Shown piece by piece: positions 8,420 to 17,491 of a stretch of DNA of 21,097 bases; position 1 is the stretch's first letter; each line of letters begins with the position of its first letter. Origin of the DNA: Sphacelaria rigidula (taxonomy: Eukaryota; Phaeophyceae; Sphacelariales); the NCBI GenBank assembly GCA_964200075.2, contig CAXNAA020000466.1, positions 1 to 21,097 on the forward strand, in the 5' to 3' direction. Under the pieces are notes generated by a model, which saw only the letters and a program-made list of their open reading frames with translations, searched no databases and had not been told where the DNA came from. The position numbers were made by a program, and so were the translations under genes.

Positions 8420-8421
8420 TA

Positions 8422-9760
8422 CTTAATCTACAACCAGCATGCCCCGATCCCTACACGCTTGCGGTATTCGCGCGTGGGTTCGCCAAGGATCAACGCTTTC
8501 GCCTTAGGGGGTGGGTCATGTGGGAGTTGCCCTCATTTTCACACGTCGGACAGCTCATGAGGCACCTGAAACAACTAATCAAAAAGAACACTCAGATCCA
8601 TTGTACAAGGACACAAAACACGTGACAGCAGTGCCCGAGGAGCCGAAGCGTTACCTTCCCGCTACACCGCGTGCTCGGCTCCCATCGCTATCGGGAGCTT
8701 ATACGGAAACAATGGCCAAATGAGCTAGCTCATCATCCGAATCAGTTCTCTAATAAGACGTATTATCCAGGTAGCTCATGACCTGTCCGACGTGTGCTCA
8801 TTTTCACTAAAAAAGTGAAGGACAATATGCTGATGACTCGTGTCCCTTAACAGAGGATACGTGGAATACCTCGCGCTGGCTATCAGACTAGCCTCGGTGT
8901 CTCAAAGTACAGCAGAACGGCATATATATATAGTGTTGTTTTATGTATACGTGCAGTACAGGGCAGAATCATATCATCACACATAATATAGTCTTGCGCA
9001 GTAGCGGACGGCAAGAGTATCGACGCCAAGCGTACCCATCTAAGCAAAAAAAATGCGTAGAGTACGGTAGTCGGTGGCAGGCTCTCTTGATTTGAGTGTA
9101 GTATACAATGTGCCCTATATTACAGGAAAATATCTCGGCAAACCCATTCGGTGCGAGGGATAAAAACTACTCAACATACGACCCAACCATTGCTTTGGCT
9201 TACTGACGTACAGTGATCATGACAGTACAGTAAAACAAATGTCTCGTGATCTCCGAGTACCGTACAGTAGAGTGGCATACATAGCACTGTAGATACGTAC
9301 AAGGCAGCATTACGGCGCCACACAAATCACATATCGCGTCACTCTAGTGTGTACTCAGGTTAACAGTACACAGCAGAGGTAAATCCTCGGAATCTCCTGA
9401 GTGTGTTGTCTTGCATCTGACATTCGATGATATTTCGCCGCCGTTTATTCCCACAGCAAAAGCACATTACTCATGAAATTTGTACCTTGAGTACATAGTT
9501 AGGGATCGTACCAAGGAGATAGTGCAGGTCGTATACATAGAGTAAAGGCATTCTGTACAGGATCACAAATCAATCGTACGGCGGCATGTCGTAGAACCAA
9601 ACGGTGACACTTGCAACCCAATACGAACCATTCACGCCGTCTTCTTCCAGCTGAAGCTGGCAAGAGTTAGAAACTGCAGCCAAGGCAACGTCGTGCACCC
9701 GCCGAGCATTTGAATCTTCACGCAACACAACCGAGCGAATGCTGATACCATGGCGGCGTC
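8422..9760. other. Gene-poor stretch rich in TACAGTA words
   Basis: No gene could be supported over 1.3 kb. A small plus frame (8511-8723, 70 codons) has no recognisable domain. TACAGTA, GTACAGT and related words recur (for example 9206-9235, 9258-9273, 9362-9372, 9545-9553), suggesting remnants of small inverted-repeat elements with ends like those at 7283. On the minus strand 9570-9746 is open and ends in a TGA with a possible AG acceptor before it; this could be a terminal exon but is little better than chance. Confidence 0.5.
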
Positions 9761-10690
9761 AGGGAGGTCTCCTGATTGCGATGCCGAGCTTTTCTACTTC
9801 TTGAATGCCCCATTGTGATGAGCATGGCAGTTGTGATGAATGTTCCACTTTGCTTGTTAGGGTGTACAGTAGTGGGCGGTCTAACTATTCAGGGGTTGTT
9901 TGGGGTTTTCCTCGCGTACTACTCTTCGATAGAACTCCAAATTCCTAGCGTCGGTTACAATGAACAGATCATCCCGAAACACAGTGCCCAAGTCAGTGTT
10001 GGTGTTATCAGGCGGTACGAGTAAATAGCCCGTTTATCAGGAGGGTGTTATTGACCGTGAAAAGCGTTTTTTCGGCTCTAGAGCAATAAGTAGGTAGAAT
10101 TTCGAAAACAAACTGTACATTTCATCATAAATATGATCAGGACAGGCTTGATCAACCGAAAATATCAAAGAATTAGAATCTGGGCTGAAACGTGGCAAAC
10201 CCCCCATGACCGGTCAGCCCGTGAGTCACTCAGTATTGAATACAAATTACATTTTTTCTTCGAATGTGGAGCGGATACAAATATCTTCAGATCCCTCATG
10301 TGATAGGCGGTGGCAGGCGAAAAGGGCCCACGAAAATCGCCAATCACGAAATTATCACAAGATGCCACAAAATGAGCAGTTAGGCCGCCCACTACTGTAT
10401 TAATTATGGGCTGGCCGTGACCATGGTGGTGACGGTAGGCGTGGTTTTTTTCGTTCCACTATGAGCTCTGAAGAGGAACAACGGTTTTCAGAGACAAGAG
10501 GTGCAAACGGCACTCTGACGCTGAGAAAAGCGAGCTTGACAAGAAATCAGAGTGGAATGTGCACCGTTACCGGCTATTTTTCCTTCCCCTCCGACTCGAA
10601 GATAGGAAAAATGTTTCCCGAAACTCTCTATTATGCTCATTCTGGGAGTGCCCAGATTACTGGGCCACGCGGTGGTACAGACGCATATAG
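9761..10690. other. Unrecognised stretch with weak open frames
   Basis: Short open frames occur on both strands: plus 9776-10024 (82 codons, hydrophobic), minus 9884-10033 (50 codons, hydrophilic) and plus 10461-10889 (142 codons). None shows a known motif, and the two strands compete over the same bases, so I do not call a gene. The 142-codon frame runs into the dispersed repeat at 10691-10754, which argues against it being a host gene. Confidence 0.4.
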
Positions 10691-10754
10691 AGCCCTCCTG
10701 GACTTTGAACAAGGTCACAAGACTGCTCCAAGGGCTTCCTCCCTCACTAGGGCT
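10691..10754. repeat. Dispersed repeat, copy A
   Basis: About 64 bp matching 14941-15005 in the same orientation. Shared words include CCTCCTGGACT, AAGGTCA, AAGACTGCTCCAAGGGCTTC and CTCCCTCACTAGGGCT, the latter two contiguous. Outside this the two flanks differ. The two copies lie on either side of Gypsy copy 2 but are much too short to be called LTRs without further evidence; they may be ends of another small element. Confidence 0.85.
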
Positions 10755-11825
10755 TGGAGACTTCAAGACAGCTGTTGTTCACAAACACAGTCTTCGTTAT
10801 CGGAAGTAACCTTGCTCCTCTTTGAACACATATACTGTCAAGCAGTCATGGTCATACTCCAGAGAATATCTCATGACCTAATATCATGATGCAAAGTTCA
10901 TATCCAAACCTCCATGGATCAACTTGCAGCTCCTTATGCATCTGTACGTGTACTAGAGGTGAACTACTCTACAGCACCCCCAAAACTCCGCACTACTCGA
11001 AGTAGAAAGCGAGTTTGACAAACAGTAGACACCGACACTCACGTTCATGCTACCTTTGTCCGCCTGTTCGTGACACATGACCATGTAATGTCATGTTCAC
11101 AAACAAAATGATCATTTGCAAAACGCCGAACAACAACACTCGAACACAGCGTCTCGATCGAATTCAGTGAATAGTTCAGTCAACGGCAATTTCCAGTCGT
11201 GGCATACTCACACAAAGCAAACGCACCAAGAATAATACCATTTCGAACCGTAACATTAGATCATATCACGCACTCAAAGCTTGATACCGTAATTTGCCTA
11301 CAAACGTGGCCGCACCTTCTGGCCCAGTTCCAACTGACGCAGCTCAGAACAAATATGCGGTGCTCCTTCCGGACAAATGGGCACAACATCCACATACACA
11401 TGACACAGTAAAAGATCACTGTATTCGCGCACGGTTTATTCTATCGTCAACCTCTGGAAATACTCACGTTATAATTGCTCACATACACGCCTACGCATTT
11501 CGTAGTTTCCGCTCATTTTCACGCCAACAGCAGCAATCATCATCTCCTACAGTCAGTCTCTGCAAACCGCACAAAGATGATTCCACTTTTTTGTGAGAAT
11601 AATAATATACGAGCTTTATTTCATTCAGCACACAGCAGTGTATTGAAAAAAAATCACCCTGGCTCTTCATCAGCCACCATGCACATCAGTCACATATGCA
11701 TGCTCATATTTCACTCAGCAGCTTCTTTGCAGAAACCACAATGTATCATGCGTGCCAACCAGAGCGAAACAACACTCAGATCCAGGAATCACACCACCAC
11801 AACCTACAATCGCCCACAAAACGAT
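10755..11825. other. Non-coding, G-poor stretch next to Gypsy copy 2
   Basis: No gene supported. From about 11195 to 11825 the plus strand is rich in A and C and poor in G, so several frames stay open at once by composition alone. The region follows the end of the minus-strand Gypsy frame and may hold its 3' untranslated sequence or LTR. An AATAAA on the minus strand (plus 11615-11620) is a possible poly(A) signal. No LTR boundary could be placed. Confidence 0.4.
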
Positions 11826-14009
11826 TCAGGTATACAAGTCACAATGTGCTTCCTCATTCTCAACGAGCAATTCCACTAGTACTAGCTCCTTAACATCAGC
11901 CAACCCGGCGCTCACCGCAACATCGAGCACCTTAGGTAATGCCCGCCTTGTAATTCTCCTGCGCTCCTCCTGAGAAACAGCAGCTCTCCGGCTACGATCT
12001 CGTCCACACCGTAGAGTAGCATTTCCACCCGAACAGTCGCTCCTCGCGTCAGAGATACAGCTACAGCTCTCATAGCTTTCCTCAAAACCGGTATTCAATG
12101 CCCACTGCACGGCAGGTACCAAACCTATCCAGGGATCAGCATTGCGTCTTCCTTCCTGCATTATGACCTTCAAGGTACGAACAATGTCACGCATCATTCG
12201 CTCACATTCACGATACGACAACCGCGAGTTGGCCACCACGAATCTGCGATCCATCAGCGCCTGCTCGAGCACTCGCACCACACGATTCTCATATTGTGAT
12301 GCCGTATCGCTGATCCCTCCCTCCTGCGGCCCCAGCGCCTTGCACCATGTCAACAGATGCTTCACCGTCGTCGCCGCCGTGCAAGACTCCGCGGGTTCCA
12401 ACCGCACAAAGTCGCTCGGGTCATCCATCCTTACCAATACATACTTGAACGGATCTCCTTCGTCCAAGTCAGCATCTCCCAGCGGACCACCCTCGCTAAC
12501 ACTGAGAAAACTGAAATGAAGCACCTTCCCTGGGCGAGCACCATGCACCACCTCCTTGTGGGGACGGGGAACTTCCTCCCCCGTCTTGTATGCACCCATC
12601 CAGCGAAAACAGGACTTCTCGGGCGTTGCACTCGCCGCTCTCGCCCACACTACCTGCAAACCGCAGGACACGAGCTCGAGCGCCACCAATGTTGCGATGC
12701 AGCGTGCCAACAACGCCATCCTGACCGAAAAGTACGCCCTTGGCCGAGCTTTTGCCTCCACAACAACAGGTTTGAATTTCACCTTCAAGGGCTCGACGCG
12801 AGGAGGCGGATAACCATGCAGCGTTCGCCTAAAAATGCTCGCTCTGCTCCGCACAGGCTCACGAATCTGGCTCACGTCGCTCTCCGATATGCCGTTATCA
12901 GCGGTGGCTTGTACTGCCCCCTCCGGCGCAACATCAAGCTCAGCAAGCTCTTGTTTCGGGGATATGCTCATCGCCAGACTTCTCGACAACAACCGCTCGA
13001 CTGAGGAATAAACGGGCTCCGCCCGACCTCCTGGTTGCTGTAAAGCGTCAACCGCGATACTGGAACGCCGACAGTCCGTAAAATCAGGCGTATTTACACC
13101 TTGCACCGAAGTGTTTCTTGCACGTGCACAATCACCTAAGCTACTGTACACGTCAATACCCAGCGCCTCCAGCGTAGGGCTCCCCATGATCTTCACATCA
13201 TCTGTACGCGGCATGACCGCATATGAACATGGGTCCAGCGCAACCGGTCCCCAGCTGGTGTATAAAGCGGTTTGGACAGGGCAACTTTTCTGCTTCATGC
13301 GCTCAACGTTGCCGTTAGCCAGTTTCACCAGCTGTTTACCACTCATCGGTGTGACCACTCGAATATCTGGAATCATAGCTTGTAATTTCGCCGCTACACC
13401 CACTGACATGGTCATAATTCCTGATCCCGAGTTTAAAATGGCCTCAACCGGACAAACAGTCTGTGCCCCTGCCCTCAGTACAGACAAGTCGGCGAGACAC
13501 CATCTTTCCTCTTTTTCTACACGTATACCCTCAGATTGAAAACCTGATACCTCACCCGGTTTAAGCGATCTCCACGACGACACCGCCTCAGATGTCCAGC
13601 GCGAGATTGTTTCCCCTGTTTCCCCCGATACGGTCTGCTGTACACCACCAGTAGAAATGACCGGCTCTGATGGTAGCATCGCTCCACTGCTGGGAGCACC
13701 CCCTCCATCGGTTGAAAATACAGCCCTTGTAGCGGCAGGACTCTTGCCCCCTCCTCGAGGCACCTGTCCAGGGCCCTGCGACAGCTGCTGCTGTTGTTGC
13801 TGCGTGTCGCCGACCTTCGACTGCACACCTGCAGTATGTTGTGGAGCAGCAGCTTGGCTGTGCTGCTTACAATCCTTCACGAAGTAGCCCTTGTCTCCAC
13901 ATGAGAAACAACCTGCATAGCTGGAGCCCGGTTTCCGAGATTTCCCGGAACTGGCAGTCTCACTGCCAGTGGTCGCCGTTTCTCCACCATTCAGTTCGCG
14001 CTTGGACAC
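11826..14009 (-). CDS. Gypsy zinc-knuckle/protease-like/integrase fusion frame, 727 codons
   Basis: One uninterrupted frame, the longest in the window. Residues 34-47: zinc-knuckle-like CFSCGDKGYFVKDC (CCHC with His replaced by Tyr). Residues 70-75: polyQ. Residues 186-290: retropepsin-like domain with ILNSGSGIMTMS (NSG instead of D-S/T-G, so probably inactive) and MGSPTLEALGIDVY. Residues 350-430: linker. Residues 430-480: lead-in and first strand of RT (CFRWMGAYKTGEEV). The frame then jumps to integrase core: GKVLHFSFLSVSEGGPLG, KYVLVRMDDPSDFVRLEP, GISDTASQYENR (Asp568) and ECERMMRD (Glu603). Ser500 stands where the first catalytic Asp is expected. The last 85 residues resemble no integrase tail. 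The listed start is GTG; the frame is open from 14084, so it was part of a gag-pol polyprotein. Whether any product is made is unknown. Confidence 0.8.
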   Translation of the reverse strand: MSKRELNGGETATTGSETASSGKSRKPGSSYAGCFSCGDKGYFVKDCKQHSQAAAPQHTAGVQSKVGDTQQQQQQLSQGPGQVPRGGGKSPAATRAVFSTDGGGAPSSGAMLPSEPVISTGGVQQTVSGETGETISRWTSEAVSSWRSLKPGEVSGFQSEGIRVEKEERWCLADLSVLRAGAQTVCPVEAILNSGSGIMTMSVGVAAKLQAMIPDIRVVTPMSGKQLVKLANGNVERMKQKSCPVQTALYTSWGPVALDPCSYAVMPRTDDVKIMGSPTLEALGIDVYSSLGDCARARNTSVQGVNTPDFTDCRRSSIAVDALQQPGGRAEPVYSSVERLLSRSLAMSISPKQELAELDVAPEGAVQATADNGISESDVSQIREPVRSRASIFRRTLHGYPPPRVEPLKVKFKPVVVEAKARPRAYFSVRMALLARCIATLVALELVSCGLQVVWARAASATPEKSCFRWMGAYKTGEEVPRPHKEVVHGARPGKVLHFSFLSVSEGGPLGDADLDEGDPFKYVLVRMDDPSDFVRLEPAESCTAATTVKHLLTWCKALGPQEGGISDTASQYENRVVRVLEQALMDRRFVVANSRLSYRECERMMRDIVRTLKVIMQEGRRNADPWIGLVPAVQWALNTGFEESYESCSCISDARSDCSGGNATLRCGRDRSRRAAVSQEERRRITRRALPKVLDVAVSAGLADVKELVLVELLVENEEAHCDLYT
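13783..13803 (-). repeat. CAG/CAA run (polyQ) in Gypsy copy 2
   Basis: Six Gln codons between the zinc knuckle and protease-like domain, the counterpart of the nine-Gln run at 5131-5158 in copy 1. Confidence 0.9.
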
Positions 14010-14102
14010 TGAGGTCCCGGTGCCGCCCTTCTGTTTCAGCTGCGGCTGGTGACGGCGCTGTTCATCAGCCGCTTCTACCGTCTTTCATGCCTTTGCTGTT
14101 TA

Positions 14103-14747
14103 CAAAGCCGTATCATACACGAGCTCGGGGTCCTCTTTCCATCCCCCCTTCATGTGAAGCATGTTGAGCACTTTTGTCTTGAATTCAGGGGGGACATGCC
14201 GGCGAGCAATTCCCGCGTAATTATTTGAGCGGGTCCTGCTTTGAAAGTCTCGTCCTCGCGGAACGCGCGCTCGATGCTCGCGTTTTCGGCAAAAAAACTC
14301 CGCGAGGGCACCCCACTGTCCCTCGATTCTACCCGTGGCAGTCGGCTCGTTGCGAGCGGCCAATGCCTTCCGCACACCTGCTGCAGCAACCGAAGGATCG
14401 ATCTCTGTATCAACCCAACATTTTGCATGTCGGCCTAGTGCCTCCTTAAGATGTTCATCATCGAGTGCCGATCCGTCAAATATTGAACGTGATAAGCACC
14501 CGCGAATGTGCTTGGGCACAAGTTCTGTCACGGTCAATAAAGCGGCCTTTACCGTCCTCCCCTTATTGCTCATGAGTACGCTTTCTTCATAATCCCTACA
14601 TTTTTGAACAAACCGTCTGGAGGTATCTTCGCTGAAATGCCGTCCGCACTCCGGTGCTTTCAGCCATCCACCTGGCATAAGCTCGGTAAATTTGAACGTC
14701 ACCTCATCGCCTGCATCGCTCCCACCTCCTTTCCTCCGCGCTGCCAT
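14103..14747 (-). pseudogene. gag: Gypsy gag, copy 2
   Basis: I take the ATG at 14747 (MAARRKGG) as start; an earlier ATG at 14801 only adds an unlikely leader. Residues FKFTELMPGGWLKAPECGRH, SRRFVQKCRDYEESV, NKGRTVKAALLTVTELVPKH and DPSVAAAGVRKALAARNEPT match copy 1. Between about 14300 and 14185 the frame is shifted: the homologous reading FAENASIERAF and AQIITRELLAGMS is in another frame. The shifts lie at a T7 run and a C6 run and cancel out, so PPEFKTKVLNMLHMKGGWK is again in frame. The frame ends at TAA (14102-14100), with TGA at 14087-14085 in the same frame, at positions where the family likely has sense codons (the second probably Trp). Confidence 0.82.
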
Positions 14748-14940
14748 TCTTCCTTCCCTGCACGCAATGCTTCCAGCCAACGTAGCCGTCCCTCTGTTCA
14801 ACGAGCTGCAACGAGCTGCGTCGTGTTACAGATTGCGCACCTGTCCGTGTACAATACACAAATGTTTTTGCAGAGACTGTCCGCAGCTAAAAACAATTTT
14901 CCAGAAACCAGCGGGTCCCCTGAATGAACGTTTATTATCG

Positions 14941-15005
14941 AGTCCTCCTGGACTCAGAATAAGGTCAAAAAGACTGCTCCAAGGGCTTCCTCCCTCACTA
15001 GGGCT
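14941..15005. repeat. Dispersed repeat, copy B
   Basis: About 65 bp matching 10691-10754 in direct orientation. Its left end forms a short hairpin, AGTCCTCCTGGACT. It lies about 190 bp upstream of the Gypsy copy 2 gag start. Confidence 0.85.
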
Positions 15006-15302
15006 AACTGGCAGGGGTCGGCAAGCACAGATTTTTGCGCACGAATTTTTGTTCGACGGCCAATCAATGTCGAAACCTCGGAGCCAAGCGAATCTGAAAA
15101 GCAAACTAGGCTCCTCTCTGTGGGGGGATGCAAAGTGTCCGAGACGTGTGTTGGTGATTTTCCCTGTTTGGGGGTCAAAAGGTGGGTCAAACCTCCCAAA
15201 AGTGAACAATCCGTGGGCCAAAAATCTGTGTGCCATAACATCCGACCTGAGGTCCCCCGATCTGCGTACATATGCGTTTTTGTGACTGCCATACAAAGTG
15301 GT
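15006..15302. other. Unrecognised stretch between repeats
   Basis: Open frames on both strands overlap here (for example minus 14826-15296 and plus 15120-15560) but run into the repeats on each side and show no domain. I see no gene. It may be the body of the element whose end is the 65-bp repeat at 14941-15005, or part of the foldback element that follows. Confidence 0.35.
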
Positions 15303-15778
15303 CTTAGGCTACTTTTTATGTATCGAAAAATACAACTTGTGAAAAGTGCGTTTTGGCCCTTCTTCGTCGTTTTTCCCCCAAGAAAGAGGACTAGGCGGCT
15401 GGTGACACCTTGGAGTGACTTGCTCTACTCGCTGAGACGGTCCCAAAGCACTTTTTCGTTTCCTGTAGGTCACGGTTTCGTTTTTGGCCAAGCTTGCATT
15501 TTCAATAACAAATGGTCAAGTTATCTAAAAACAGAGAGAAAACAGACATTTTTCCGGTAACTTGATCGTTTGTTATTGAAAATGCAAGTTTGGTCAAAAA
15601 CGAAACCGTGACCTACGGAAAACGCACAGGTGTTCTGGGACCGTCTCAGCGAGTAGAGCAAGTCATTCCATGGTGTCAACGGCCCCCTAGCCCTCTTTTC
15701 GGGGGAACAACGACGGAGAAGGGCCAAAAATGCACTTTTCAACAAGTTTATTTTTTTATACATGAGAAGTAGCCTTAC
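15303..15778. mobile_element. 476-bp foldback element with 221-bp arms
   Basis: Arms 15303-15523 and 15558-15778 are inverted copies at roughly 80-85 percent identity by eye, separated by a 34-nt spacer. A 29-nt exact shared run includes CTCTACTCGCTGAGACGGTC, and another includes GTAGGTCACGGTTTCGTTTT. Each arm carries the same 60-codon open frame in opposite orientation (minus 15309-15491, plus 15590-15772), which is a consequence of the inverted structure and not evidence for a gene. No transposase. It may be a foldback/MITE-type transposon; an RNA crossing it would form a very long hairpin. Confidence 0.88.
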
Positions 15779-16836
15779 GATCAAAAATCGACACAAAATC
15801 TAGAATAAAAGATAACGCGGAGGAATAATGAACACGTCAGTACGTGGTCGGACCCGTGCCGAGGCTCTCACGAACAGAACACGTGCATGCTCCATCACTT
15901 ATTAACTTGATTTAGTACGAGAAAGCTGTAGCACTGGAGATCGCTCGGTTGTCGACACAGGAAGCAAATGTATGGCAGTCCCCCGCATACACACAAGATC
16001 TAGGCAACCGAGTTTGATGTTTTGCTGGCGTTGCGTCAGCGGCCCGGAAGCCCCTCCCAAGAGCGGAAAACATCTTATTTTAGTACATTCGGGTCATTGG
16101 GAGTCAGTAAGTATCACGCGCAAACGCAAAAAACAAACTAGGTAACATGACTTGGGTGTGTGGGAAGCGCACGCGAGAAACCGCAGTCCAATTCCCCGCT
16201 TCGTTGCCGAGATCTAAGCGCTGCGCGATCGGCACTTTTGGGTTGAGGATCAGTAGCATCTCTCGAGGTCGAAGATGGCAAATTGAAAAAATCGTTGCGC
16301 ATATACTTTTTCCTGCCGCAAGCAAGTTGTGACGGCACGCAATTTGGTTGCGTGTTACCAGGCGCTGCTGTGTTCTGTGCGGCTGTACACAAAGGGCAAT
16401 CTCGCGTTCGAACGGCGAGTATCCTTTCAAGTGTCGAGTTACAGAGGGAGAGTTCACAGAAGAAAGACAAGGCTGGCGGCTACTTTGTCATGGTCATGTA
16501 TGACCGGGTCGGCACAGCAACGATGGTCCACGTGACTGTTTGTACATTCCACGAAGAACATGTTGTATGCCATGCGACTTCAGTCAACTTGTTGTTTAAA
16601 CGGGACACTATACAGGCGGGAAGGAGCGCAGTCGGTGACTAACCAATTCACCTCGCCCACTCCCATATCACCACCCATCTCGTCTCTGCCGGCCTCTCAA
16701 CTTTTTTCGTCACGATTGTCCAATTTCTTCCCTCACGAGATTTTGAAATTAGGGGAAAATTGACGTTCGAGATGTTGATCTGAACAGAGTGTACCAGACC
16801 ATGCCTAAGCGATTGACAAGATGGAATTCCTCCCTC
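15779..16836. other. Gene-poor stretch
   Basis: No gene recognised. The plus frame 16283-16642 (119 codons) has no known motif, and shorter overlapping frames on the minus strand look equally plausible. A weak tRNA-like sequence on the minus strand (about 16162-16235) has a fair A-box (GCGCAGCGCTTAG) but a poor B-box. Confidence 0.4.
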
Positions 16837-17214
16837 TCATGCCGCGACCCCGACCCCATGAGGCCAAGAAAAATCACTCTCCAGTTCCGCAGTCACAGCC
16901 ATGTGTAGGACATGCAGCGCGCAGCAAATCCGCACAAGGTGAAGATCTTGATCGTTAACATCATCATCGCCCTCAGTACCTTCAACATGCGCGACGCTGC
17001 TGCTCATGGTGTCCGAATTTCTGTACTTTCTCGTTCTGGCACGTTTTGAGGCAAGCATTTCAGTGCAGTTACGTTGGTGTGTGGCGGCCACAACTGCTGC
17101 TGTTCGTGTTCTCTTGTTATCTTCGCAACGGTGGTAAACGTGGTGTGGCAGCTCGGGGGCGTGCGCTTCTCGAGTAGTGCAGCGGCTGAACACTAGTGCG
17201 CCAAGAGCTTCCAC
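16837..17214 (-). CDS. Unrecognised open frame, possible exon
   Basis: 125 codons from an ATG, with the open frame reaching upstream to include CSCGKIAPDQWVEALGAL and FSRC, so it begins before the listed ATG. The second half is acidic (GTEGDDDVNDQD) and then has several Cys/Leu residues. I recognise no family. It lies about 280 bp downstream of another cysteine-containing minus-strand frame (17492-17944), so both could be exons of one host gene, but no convincing splice sites were found. It could equally be chance. Confidence 0.18.
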   Translation of the reverse strand: MEALGALVFSRCTTREAHAPELPHHVYHRCEDNKRTRTAAVVAATHQRNCTEMLASKRARTRKYRNSDTMSSSVAHVEGTEGDDDVNDQDLHLVRICCALHVLHMAVTAELESDFSWPHGVGVAA

Positions 17215-17290
17215 CCACTGATCTGGAGCAATTTTTCCGCAGGAACAGCGAACAGCATCATGTCAACACCGACCACTCACAGGCTTCAAT

Positions 17291-17316
17291 AAATGTACTT
17301 CAAATATAGTACATTT
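17291..17316. other. Short perfect inverted repeat
   Basis: AAATGTACT (17291-17299) and AGTACATTT (17308-17316) form a 9-bp perfect stem with an 8-nt loop. It overlaps an AATAAA word at 17288-17293. Function unknown. Confidence 0.6.
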
Positions 17317-17491
17317 CATACGAGCCAGGTCGTTGTTTTGAGGTGACGCGTGTATTTTTTTTTTATATGATTCGCCCGATTACGGTCCAGTTCTTACGCA
17401 TATAGCGTTCGTGATTCATTTCCCCCACTCCCACCCATAACTGTGCAGCAGTAACCGGCCATCGGTTACACCGTGCGGGCAAGTCATCAAC

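Larger units (their letters stand above)
11826..14747 (-). mobile_element. Ty3/Gypsy element, copy 2 (RT/RNase H deleted)
   Basis: Minus-strand order is gag (14747-14103), two nonsense codons, then a long frame (14009-11826) with zinc knuckle, polyQ, protease-like domain, pre-RT linker, the first residues of RT, and integrase core. It is the same family as 4275-6974. The region between the RT start and the integrase core is missing (junction near 12570). No chromodomain is recognisable at the end, unlike copy 1. No LTR pair or primer-binding site could be identified at either side. Confidence 0.88.

Noticed and set aside
11199-11973. Five overlapping plus-strand frames (65-134 codons)
   Set aside because: The region is G-poor and AC-rich, so frames are open by composition; the distal part also overlaps the minus-strand integrase frame.
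12357-13004. 215-codon plus frame
   Set aside because: It is antisense to the Gypsy integrase/linker frame, which has clear domain motifs.
10691-15005. Calling the two 65-bp repeats the LTRs of Gypsy copy 2
   Set aside because: Too short, flanks dissimilar, no TG...CA ends, no primer-binding site or polypurine tract next to them.
15309-15772. Two similar 60-codon frames (minus 15309-15491, plus 15590-15772) suggesting a duplicated small gene
   Set aside because: They are the two arms of the foldback element, so the similarity follows from the inverted repeat.
16162-16235. Second tRNA-like sequence (minus strand)
   Set aside because: A fair A-box but a poor B-box, no cloverleaf and no T-run terminator; not enough to call.
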